Origin: Streptomyces sp. CBMA156
GTDB taxonomy: Bacteria; Actinomycetota; Actinomycetes; Streptomycetales; Streptomycetaceae
Direction: 5' to 3'
DNA: 47,986 nucleotides
Assembly (NCBI RefSeq): GCF_014596515.1
Contig: NZ_MSJQ01000068.1
Location: 1-47,986, forward strand
Shown: piece after piece, positions 42,130 to 47,986 of the stretch
How positions within the stretch are numbered: the stretch's first letter is position 1
Layout of the letters: every line of letters begins with the position of its first letter
The notes under the pieces: generated by a model
The model's input: only the letters and a program-made list of their open reading frames with translations
Databases searched by the model: none
Told to the model about the DNA's origin: nothing
Program-made: the position numbers and the translations under genes

Positions 42130-42843
42130 TCACGAGCCGGTGCCCGGTTTGATCCTGGGCCCATCCGGCGGTTGTTTCTTCGCCCCGGGCTTCAGCCTTC
42201 TCAGCTCGGCCTTGTCGGTCTCCCATGTCCAGTGGGATCCCTGGTAGTCCACGTAGCGGGCCTGTGTGGCCACTTCGGCCAGCATTCCGTAGGCTTCTTC
42301 GGCCGATCGGCAGGTCTTGGAGCCCAGGTGCTCGGTGATCTTCTTGTTGACGAGCGAGAGGAGCCCGTAGCGGGGATCGACACCGTGGGCCGAGGAGAAT
42401 ATCGGCTCGGCATCCTTCTCGAAATTCTCTTCAGGGTCGTCGGCCCGGGTTGTGGGGCCGATGAAGAGGTTCCCGGGAAGCCAGGAGTAGACCTCCCAGA
42501 AGCTGTCCCAGCCGGTGTGGCGATCGCCGCCCGGATTGTGGGTGAACTGACCGTTCGCGAGCTCCGCGCAGAACGTGCGGACGCGCTGGTCGTCCTTGCG
42601 GGCGGAATCCGACCTGTCGGTGTAGAGACCGATGTTCGTGTCGATCGCCAGGAGAAGGCTTCTCGCGACGGCCGGATCCTTGAGGTTGGCGTTCCAGAGG
42701 GCTTTGAGCTGGTTGTAGGGCGTGACGTGGTGGCGCGCCATGTCGAGCTTCTTGTCGTGGCCGGGCACCAACTCCCTGTCGAGAGCCCGATACGGATGTG
42801 ACGGCCTCTTGTCCGGCATCTCCAGGTTGTGACTGGGCGCCAC
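42130..42843 (-). CDS. Uncharacterised protein with an HH motif, first gene of the giant operon
   Basis: 237 aa from a GTG at 42843 with GGAGGAG five bases upstream. An R-H-H-V-T-P-Y-N-Q-L-K-A-L-W-N-A-N segment near residue 36 resembles the H-H-x-x-P-x-x-x-L-x-x-x-W-N cores of HNH/LHH-type nucleases. The rest contains G-W-D-S-F-W-E-V-Y-S-W-L-P-G-N-L-F-I-G-P and a charged helical C-terminus ending K-P-G-T-G-S. A nuclease role is only a suggestion, since the final metal-binding His/Asn cannot be assigned with certainty. It ends 19 nt before the DUF6603-like gene and is clearly in the same operon. Confidence 0.7.
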   Translation of the reverse strand: MAPSHNLEMPDKRPSHPYRALDRELVPGHDKKLDMARHHVTPYNQLKALWNANLKDPAVARSLLLAIDTNIGLYTDRSDSARKDDQRVRTFCAELANGQFTHNPGGDRHTGWDSFWEVYSWLPGNLFIGPTTRADDPEENFEKDAEPIFSSAHGVDPRYGLLSLVNKKITEHLGSKTCRSAEEAYGMLAEVATQARYVDYQGSHWTWETDKAELRRLKPGAKKQPPDGPRIKPGTGS

Positions 42844-43413
42844 AGCATCTCCTCCCCGACCGGATGCGTCCACCTGGGCCGCACCCCGCCACGGCCCGCT
42901 CCCCACCGGTGAAGCCCGACTGCCGATGGCCGTCGTCACAGGCTCACGGCCGCGAGGCGGCCCGCGCAACCGTGCCCCGCGGGCGCGGAGACCTTTTCGG
43001 ACAGTTGCCACACGGACCTGCGGGCGCCCCGCGCGGGTGCGCCGGACGCACGCCTCGCCACGGCCGGGGACCGGGCCGGCCCCGGGGGCGCGGCGGGGCG
43101 ATCAGGCCGAACGTCCGTTCGCCCGGCTGCGGGCCCCGGCCGTTCCCGCACGCTCCACCCCGGACCTCCGGTCCCGGCCGCCCGTCCCGAACGCGGCCAC
43201 GGCCGTCTCCCCCGTGGCGAGCCCGAGGAGGCGACCGGAGCGGCACGAGGCGGCGGCCGGGCCGGGGAAGGCCAGGTAGCGGTGGCCGAACCGGCGGCAG
43301 CCGGTCAGGCGGAACGTGGTGCGCTCGATGACCTGATCTCACCGGGCCGCACCGGCTCGCCTGCGGCGCATGCGGGAGGGCCGGCCATCTCCTGGCGCCG
43401 CGTCATCTCGGGC
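42844..43413. other. Promoter region of the giant operon, no gene supported
   Basis: About 570 bases of extremely GC-rich sequence. The open frames on both strands are Pro/Arg/Gly-rich translations without protein character. It must contain the promoter of the large minus-strand operon and the end of the upstream minus-strand transcript. Confidence 0.4.
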
Positions 43414-44241
43414 TCAGCCGTCGAGCACCGCGTGTGCCCGGTTGACGACCCGCAGCGCGGCGGACCGTTCGGCGAGCAGGGCGTCCTTGTTCCGTTCGAT
43501 CATCTCGTCCTGGTACGCGGCCTCGACCGCGAACCACTCGCGGACGACGCCGGACGAACGGCTGCACCGTACCTCCGAGGCGGCCAGGGCCCGCTCCGCC
43601 GCCTGGTCGGACGTCGGAGTGGCAGCCGTGTCCACGGGCGAGGAGACGTGGTAGCCGAGCGCGCTCATGCACGCCGACCACCTGGCCGTCGCCGCGACGA
43701 CGCGGGGGTCCTTGGCCGAGGCGTCCCATGACTTCCGCTGCAGTTCCATGGCGACCGGAGTCTCCCGGACCCTGGCGGTGTCTCCGATCTGCTGCACGGC
43801 CCAGCCCACGCAGCCCTGCGACGGCCCCTCGCCCGGACCGCCGTCGTAGACGAGGCGCTGGGCCTCCGTCAGCTCCGGCGGGGCCGGTGCCGCCGCGGCG
43901 TCCCTGGTGGGAGGGAGCCCGTAGCCGTACCGTTCGGCCTGTTCCAGGTCGGTCAGGCCGTAGCGCCGTTCCAGGAAGTCCTTCAGGGGCGGGCGTACGT
44001 GCGTCAGCGGCTGGATCGGCGCCCCCCGGTCCCGCATGCACCGCTCCACCAGCCGTTCGTACGCGCTGTTCAGGTCGTCGCGCTGCTGGTAGGTGAGCAG
44101 GTACGCCTGTACGGGGAGATCCGTCCGTGTGCTCCCGTCGCGGGCCGGGCCGCGGCCGGCGGTGGCGGTGTAGCCCGCCGCCCCGCCGGCCGCGACGCAG
44201 ACGGCGACCGCGCACGCCGTCAGTACGGTCCGCCTGCTCAC
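43414..44241 (-). CDS. Exported or membrane-anchored protein of unknown function
   Basis: 275 aa. The GTG at 44241 overlaps the stop of the I36-inhibitor gene (GTGA). The N-terminus (M-S-R-R-T-V-L-T-A-C-A-V-A-V-C-V-A-A-G-G) is a signal peptide or anchor; L-T-A-C looks like a lipobox but sits too early for a typical one. The mature domain is mostly helical with at least four Cys (E-R-C-M-R-D-R-G, Q-G-C-V-G-W, S-A-C-M-S-A-L-G-Y, V-R-C-S-R-S), probably two disulfides. No family recognised. Coupling to a secreted protease inhibitor suggests an extracellular partner. Confidence 0.75.
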   Translation of the reverse strand: MSRRTVLTACAVAVCVAAGGAAGYTATAGRGPARDGSTRTDLPVQAYLLTYQQRDDLNSAYERLVERCMRDRGAPIQPLTHVRPPLKDFLERRYGLTDLEQAERYGYGLPPTRDAAAAPAPPELTEAQRLVYDGGPGEGPSQGCVGWAVQQIGDTARVRETPVAMELQRKSWDASAKDPRVVAATARWSACMSALGYHVSSPVDTAATPTSDQAAERALAASEVRCSRSSGVVREWFAVEAAYQDEMIERNKDALLAERSAALRVVNRAHAVLDG

Positions 44242-44648
44242 GGGCCGAACAGCACCGAGGCGTCCTCGTTCTTCGTATTGGGGAGGTTGGTGAGGAAGTT
44301 GGTCGGAACGAAGTCGCTGGCCCCCTTGTATTCGAACCGGTAGAAGACCGTGGCAGCGTAGAAGTCGTTCGTGTTCCGAGCCGAGCCGGCGTTGTTCCAG
44401 ACGCTCTGACCGACGCCGTTGCAGGTGGTGCCGCAGGCGGTGAACTTGGTGTCCGTCAGGTTGGGGATGTTCCCGCCGATCCTGACGAACGCACCGCCCC
44501 CGTTGGAGTTGTAGTAGAGGCAGAACCACCCGTTGACGCAGCTGTCCGCGCTCGCCGGGGCGGCCGCAGCCATGGTGCCGGCGGTGAGGCTCAGCGTGGC
44601 CACAGCTGTCAGCAGCAGCCCTCGTGCGCGCGTCTTCACTCCTCGCAT
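44238..44648 (-). CDS. Secreted peptidase inhibitor, I36 (SMI) family
   Basis: 136 aa. A typical signal peptide (M-R-G-V-K-T-R-A-R-G-L-L-L-T-A-V, A-P-A-S-A) is followed by a small beta-crystallin-like domain: C-V-N-G-W-F-C-L-Y-Y-N-S-N-G-G-G-A near residue 37, then T-A-C-G-T-T-C-N-G-V-G-Q-S-V-W-N-N-A. Four Cys form likely disulfides. Members inhibit metalloproteases or simply stabilise the extracellular milieu. The gene lies 75 nt after an AraC regulator on the same strand, and its stop overlaps the next start. Confidence 0.9.
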   Translation of the reverse strand: MRGVKTRARGLLLTAVATLSLTAGTMAAAAPASADSCVNGWFCLYYNSNGGGAFVRIGGNIPNLTDTKFTACGTTCNGVGQSVWNNAGSARNTNDFYAATVFYRFEYKGASDFVPTNFLTNLPNTKNEDASVLFGP

Positions 44649-44723
44649 CGTCGCTCCTCGGTCGTGGGATGGGCCGTGGCTTCGGCCCAGTGCGAGAAGT
44701 CTGCGTCGGGCCCCCGGCCGGCG

Positions 44724-45764
44724 TCATTGGCCATCGGCGCAGCCTTCCTTGACACCGTGCGCAAGGCGGGCGGGACGAGTGGCGGGGACGACGGGGAGCG
44801 TCGATCGCCGGTGCTCGGCGGGGGTGACGCCATAGGCGCCGCGGAAGGATCGGCTGAAGGTGGCGGCGTCGGCGAGGCCCCAGCGCGCGCCGATGGCGTG
44901 GACGGGCAGCGTACGCAGGGCCGGGTCGCTCAGGGCTGCCCGGCAGCGCGCCAGCCGGCGACTGCGGATGGTCGCCGCGACGGTCTCCCCCTGCTGCCGG
45001 AAGAGGTAGTGGAGCGTCCGTACCGAGATTCCGTGGTGGGCTGCGACGGACGTGGGGGACAGGGCGGGTTGGGCCAGGTTGTCCTCGATGAAGGCGTTGA
45101 TCCGGGCCAGCAGCATGCGGTTGCGGGCCTCCGGTGGGAGGCGGTCGTGTGCGTCGAGGTGGTGGGCGAGGAAGGCGGCGGTCAGTTCCCAGGCCGCGCT
45201 GCCCATCCGTTCCAGGGCCGGCTGCTCCAGCGAGGGTGCCTGGTCGAGGACGCTCCGCAGGAACGCGGCGAGCACCGCGCCGACACCGCTCCGGCCCGGC
45301 AGGGCCCGCGCCAGGAGGCGGTCCACCCTGCCGTCCGGGAGCGGGAAGCCGGAACGTGGCAGATGCAGCACGATGCCGCGCAGCAGCGGCCCGGCCGTCC
45401 CGCCCAGCCCCCGTCCTTCGTACGGCAACGACGTGCTCCACAGGGCGAAGTCGCCCGCCGACAGGCGGCTGCCCTGCCGGGACTGCTCTATCGACATCTC
45501 GCTGTCCAGGATGAACGCCAGTTCATAGCCCTCGGGGTCGGAGTTCCTTATCAGCGCGGGCGTGCGTAAGGAGTGGATCGGCGGAAAGGACATCGTGGTC
45601 AGCCGGACCGCCCCCAGATCCAGGGCGCCGGCGTCGGCCACGAAGTCGGAGGTGTGGCGGCTGTGGATCCGGACGGGGGCGACGGAACGGCCTATCAGGT
45701 CGCACCACCAGTCGAAACGCTGCTCGGCCGGCACGCTGGTCGTGCTCAGAACGGTGTATCCCAC
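44724..45764 (-). CDS. AraC-family transcriptional regulator
   Basis: 346 aa from a GTG at 45764, with GGAGG five bases upstream. Residues 1-190 are an AraC-binding-like ligand domain (W-W-C-D-L-I-G-R, H-L-P-R-S-G-F-P-L). The last 110 residues are the double HTH (I-S-V-R-T-L-H-Y-L-F-R-Q-Q-G, A-T-F-S-R-S-F-R-G-A-Y-G-V-T-P-A-E-H-R). It probably controls the downstream secreted I36 and anchored-protein genes, possibly as one transcript. Confidence 0.92.
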   Translation of the reverse strand: MGYTVLSTTSVPAEQRFDWWCDLIGRSVAPVRIHSRHTSDFVADAGALDLGAVRLTTMSFPPIHSLRTPALIRNSDPEGYELAFILDSEMSIEQSRQGSRLSAGDFALWSTSLPYEGRGLGGTAGPLLRGIVLHLPRSGFPLPDGRVDRLLARALPGRSGVGAVLAAFLRSVLDQAPSLEQPALERMGSAAWELTAAFLAHHLDAHDRLPPEARNRMLLARINAFIEDNLAQPALSPTSVAAHHGISVRTLHYLFRQQGETVAATIRSRRLARCRAALSDPALRTLPVHAIGARWGLADAATFSRSFRGAYGVTPAEHRRSTLPVVPATRPARLAHGVKEGCADGQ

Positions 45765-46149
45765 AGAACCTCCAGCGATCCCGCTTCGGGCGGGCAGGTC
45801 TGCCCTGCAACGAGATTACGGAGGCGGCCCCTGCCGGTCCCGCCCTCCGCGCGTGGCACTTTCCCGTCCCCGGAGCCGTGGGGAAACGCGGGGGAAACAC
45901 TGGCCCGGTGGTCGAGTTCGCACGTCCTGCGGGGGCCGACCACGGAGCGGGCCCGGCAGCCCGCCGGCCGCGGGGGGCGTTCACGAACGGGTCGATGACC
46001 TGCGGGGACGCGGAGCCGGGTGCGACCCCGGAGCGTTGCCGTCACACTGGGCGGTGTCGGCAGAGCGGGGACGGCGGTGTCCCCTTTCACGGGAGGCTTG
46101 CGTCCGGACCGTCCCGGCACGGTCCGTGCACGACAGTGGGGTGAATGCG
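45765..46149. other. Divergent region between AraC regulator and oxidoreductase
   Basis: No gene is supported. GGACCG (46106-46111) and CGGTCC (46120-46125) form an inverted repeat with an eight-base spacer shortly before the oxidoreductase start, a possible operator for the AraC protein or another factor. Confidence 0.4.
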
Positions 46150-46632
46150 ATGCCTCTTGAGGGCGAGTACCAGCCGAGTCCGGCGCAGTGGGTGCGCGAA
46201 CAGGTCGAGCTGTACGAGAGCTCGGGCGGCACGCGGGGAACCACGCTGCGGGACACCGGCCTGCCGGTCGTCATCGTCACGATGCGCGGTGCGAAGAGCG
46301 GCCGGATCCACAAGATTCCGCTGATGCGCGTGGAGCACGAGGGACGGTACGCGGCGGTGGCCTCGAAGGGCGGCTTCCCGCGCCACCCGGACTGGTACTT
46401 CAACCTCAAGGCCGACCCGAAGGTGGACCTCCAGGACGGCCCCGAGCGCCAGGGCATGACGGCCCGTGAACTCACCGGGGACGAGCGGGCCCGGTGGTGG
46501 CAGCGCGCGGTCGCCGCGTATCCGCCGTACGCCGAGTACCAGGAGAGGGCGCCGCGGGTGATCCCGGTCTTCGTCCTCGAACCCGAGCACCCGGCCGGGC
46601 CGGTGGAGGCCCCGGCGCCCACGGGGGACTGA
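46150..46632 (+). CDS. Nitroreductase-family deazaflavin (F420)-dependent oxidoreductase
   Basis: 160 aa. The ATG at 46150 (M-P-L-E-G-E-Y) is preferred to an in-frame GTG nine bases upstream because family members start this way. Ddn-like split beta-barrel features include G-G-T-R-G-T-T-L, V-V-I-V-T-M-R-G-A-K-S-G-R-I-H-K-I-P-L, K-G-G-F-P-R-H-P-D-W-Y-F-N-L and D-E-R-A-R-W-W-Q-R. Such enzymes use F420H2 to reduce quinones or nitro compounds. The gene is convergent with the methyltransferase. Confidence 0.93.
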   Translation: MPLEGEYQPSPAQWVREQVELYESSGGTRGTTLRDTGLPVVIVTMRGAKSGRIHKIPLMRVEHEGRYAAVASKGGFPRHPDWYFNLKADPKVDLQDGPERQGMTARELTGDERARWWQRAVAAYPPYAEYQERAPRVIPVFVLEPEHPAGPVEAPAPTGD

Positions 46633-46683
46633 ACTTCGGGCCCACTCGCTCGGCCCCCGGACCGGGGCGGCGGGCGACGCGCG

Positions 46684-47490
46684 TCAGATCCGGCGGGCGC
46701 GCAGGACGCTGGTCAGCATCGGGAGGGTGAACTCGCCGGCGGCGGTCTCCGGGCGGGCGGCGAGGTAGGCGCGGGCCTCGCCGAGCAGGGCCTCGCGCCG
46801 CTGCTCCGGCATGACCAGGATGCCCGCCTTGGTGGCGAGGGTGGCGACGAGGGAGTCGGCGGTCCGGCGCTGCCCGTGCGGGAACTCCGCCTGCTCAGGG
46901 GAGTCGAAGCGGGCGGCCCCGCCCGACGCGGGGAGGTGCATCCGGGCCGTGGCGGTGCGCCAGCTCGCGGGCACGTCGCGCGGGCCGATGGCGGCGGGGC
47001 CGGCGACCCGGGCGAGGCCGGCCACCCAGTCGACCCCGTCGTCGAAGACGTTCCACAGGCCGGCCAGGATGCCGCCGGGTGCGAGGACCCGGGCGATCTC
47101 CGGGCCCGCGACGTCCATGTCGAACCAGTGCATCGCGTTGCCCGACACCACGGCGTCGACGGACCCGTCCGCCAGCGGGATCGCCTCGGCGCTGCCCGGC
47201 AGCGCGCGGACGGCCGGGAGCGAGCCGCGCAGTCCGGCCAGCATCGCCGGGTCGGGTTCGACCGCGACGACGTCGTAGCCGAGTGCGACCAGGGTGGCGG
47301 TGAGCTTGCCCGTCCCCGCGCCGAGGTCGAGCACCCGCGGGCCGGGCGTGGCTTCGAGGGCCCAGCGCACCGCGGCCCGCGCGTAGTCCGGGCGGTGCTC
47401 GGCGTACGCGACCGCTGCCCGGCCGAACGACGAGCTGTGCAGCCGTCGTTCGTCCTGGTGGTGCTCGGTGGTGTGGTCCGGCCCCGTCAT
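46684..47490 (-). CDS. Class I SAM-dependent methyltransferase
   Basis: 268 aa from the ATG at 47490 (AGGAG upstream). Motif I is V-L-D-L-G-A-G-T-G-K-L-T near residue 55, followed by V-A-V-E-P-D and a UbiE-like motif block (G-N-A-M-H-W-F-D, V-L-A-P-G-G). The substrate is unknown; many paralogues occur in Streptomyces. It is divergent from a SARP regulator that starts 180 nt away. Confidence 0.92.
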   Translation of the reverse strand: MTGPDHTTEHHQDERRLHSSSFGRAAVAYAEHRPDYARAAVRWALEATPGPRVLDLGAGTGKLTATLVALGYDVVAVEPDPAMLAGLRGSLPAVRALPGSAEAIPLADGSVDAVVSGNAMHWFDMDVAGPEIARVLAPGGILAGLWNVFDDGVDWVAGLARVAGPAAIGPRDVPASWRTATARMHLPASGGAARFDSPEQAEFPHGQRRTADSLVATLATKAGILVMPEQRREALLGEARAYLAARPETAAGEFTLPMLTSVLRARRI

Positions 47491-47670
47491 CGAAGCTCCT
47501 TCCGATCGGCGGGCTGTGCCGGGTTCTTGCGGCCGGCCCGGCTCTGACGGTGTCATAGAGCGAACCGATACATCGTGACGATAGGCACCGGCGGGCTTAC
47601 GTACAAGGCCGGCTGCCGCTGACCTGGGGTCAGGGCCGATGGGCGGAAGGGTGATCGTTACCCTGACGCG

Positions 47671-47986
47671 GTGACGATCGAGCTGCGGGTACTGTCCACG
47701 GTCTCCTTCCGGGGTGAGGAGGTCACCGCCCCCGGGCTGCGGGGGCTGCTCGCGCTGCTGGCGGCGGAGGCGCGGAGCGGCTGCGGCCGGGGGCGGCTGG
47801 TGGACGGGCTGTGGCCGGAGGCGGGGCCCGAGCGGCCGGAGAAGGCCCTCCAGGTGCTGGTGTCCCGGGCGCGGGCCAGGTTCGGGGCCTCGCTGATCGT
47901 CAGCACGCCGACCGGGTACCGGCTCGGGCTGGGGGAGGAACGGGTGGACGCCGCGGCGGTGCTGCTGCACGCCGCCGCCTGCGCGG
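47671..47986 (+). CDS. SARP/BTAD-type regulator, N-terminal part (continues past the window)
   Basis: A GTG at 47671 opens a frame reading M-T-I-E-L-R-V-L-S-T-V-S-F-R-G-E-E-V, then R-G-L-L-A-L-L-A-A-E-A-R-S-G-C, and L-V-D-G-L-W-P-E-A-G-P-E-R-P-E-K-A-L-Q-V-L-V-S-R-A-R-A-R-F-G. This is the OmpR-type winged helix that opens SARP and larger BTAD-ATPase regulators. The gene runs off the end, so whether an NB-ARC or TPR part follows cannot be seen. Confidence 0.82.
   Translation, partial: MTIELRVLSTVSFRGEEVTAPGLRGLLALLAAEARSGCGRGRLVDGLWPEAGPERPEKALQVLVSRARARFGASLIVSTPTGYRLGLGEERVDAAAVLLHAAACA

Noticed and set aside
38001..42152. 1383-codon plus-strand frame opposite the DUF6603-like gene
   Set aside because: Compositionally biased shadow; the minus strand has ribosome binding sites, tight gene coupling and coherent beta-strand patterns.
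30419..42843. Phage tail or contractile injection system
   Set aside because: No sheath, tube, baseplate, AAA ATPase or tape-measure signature is visible in any of the proteins.
43060..43150. Large palindrome in the GC-rich promoter region
   Set aside because: The apparent CCGG-rich arms are not truly complementary when aligned base by base.
1..47986. CRISPR arrays, tRNA or rRNA genes, insertion sequences
   Set aside because: I looked for regularly spaced repeats, cloverleaf-like segments and transposase motifs and saw none.

Overview
The window is very GC-rich, with strong third-position GC bias, frequent GTG starts (and one TTG), many ATGA/GTGA overlaps, and families typical of mycelial actinomycetes (SARP regulators, MmyB-type XRE regulators, NACHT NTPases, LtrA, I36 inhibitors, deazaflavin oxidoreductases). 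It is most likely a chromosomal accessory region of a Streptomycetaceae member (Streptomyces or Kitasatospora). All assignments come from reading the sequence; no database was searched.

Region 1 (1-3.6 kb): a cobalamin riboswitch precedes a secreted alpha/alpha-toroid protein and the start of a second secreted protein. Next to it are the remains of a valine-catabolism operon (mmsA-acdH-hibch-mmsB-ech). Every gene in it has lost part of its sequence, and two junctions fuse neighbouring genes. Region 2 (3.7-7.1 kb): a cold-shock/RNA-remodelling neighbourhood with a small CarD-like protein, a cold-shock protein with a hairpin plus T-tract in its leader, a DEAD-box helicase and a CBS-pair protein. 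Region 3 (7.4-13.6 kb): a DUF255 remnant, two overlapping paralogous XRE/MmyB regulators, and a divergent cupin, NAD(P)-binding reductase, Cys-type alpha/beta hydrolase and LtrA series, with a striking nested inverted repeat in the divergent leader. Region 4 (13.6-17.5 kb): a secreted NlpC/P60-like protein with a predicted seven-bladed propeller, then a 54-aa secreted peptide and a 102-aa protein divergent from a TrmB/LuxR-type regulator. Region 5 (17.7-20.6 kb): degraded genes around an intact-looking membrane protein.

Region 6 (20.9-23.4 kb) holds a compact two-gene immune/cell-death candidate. It consists of a 144-aa Bell-like protein with an N-terminal hydrophobic helix and an overlapping NACHT NTPase. 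The C-terminus of the first and the N-terminus of the second carry the same short motif, the hallmark of amyloid (BASS/RHIM-like) NLR signalling. Region 7 (23.6-28.9 kb): an antigen-85-like esterase, a LuxR-SARP fusion regulator, a translationally coupled DRE-TIM metallolyase and Sua5/YrdC-like pair, and a hypothetical protein.

Region 8 (29.0-42.8 kb) is a minus-strand operon of very large uncharacterised proteins (237, 1347, 790, 1260 and 456 aa), possibly ending in an FAD oxidoreductase. The 1347-aa member resembles DUF6603 proteins, and the 456-aa member has a beta-helix-like repetitive C-terminus. Together with the Bell-NACHT pair it is the most likely place for undescribed biology. Region 9 (43.4-48 kb): an AraC regulator, an I36 protease inhibitor and an anchored Cys-containing protein, then a deazaflavin-dependent oxidoreductase, a methyltransferase and the start of a second SARP.
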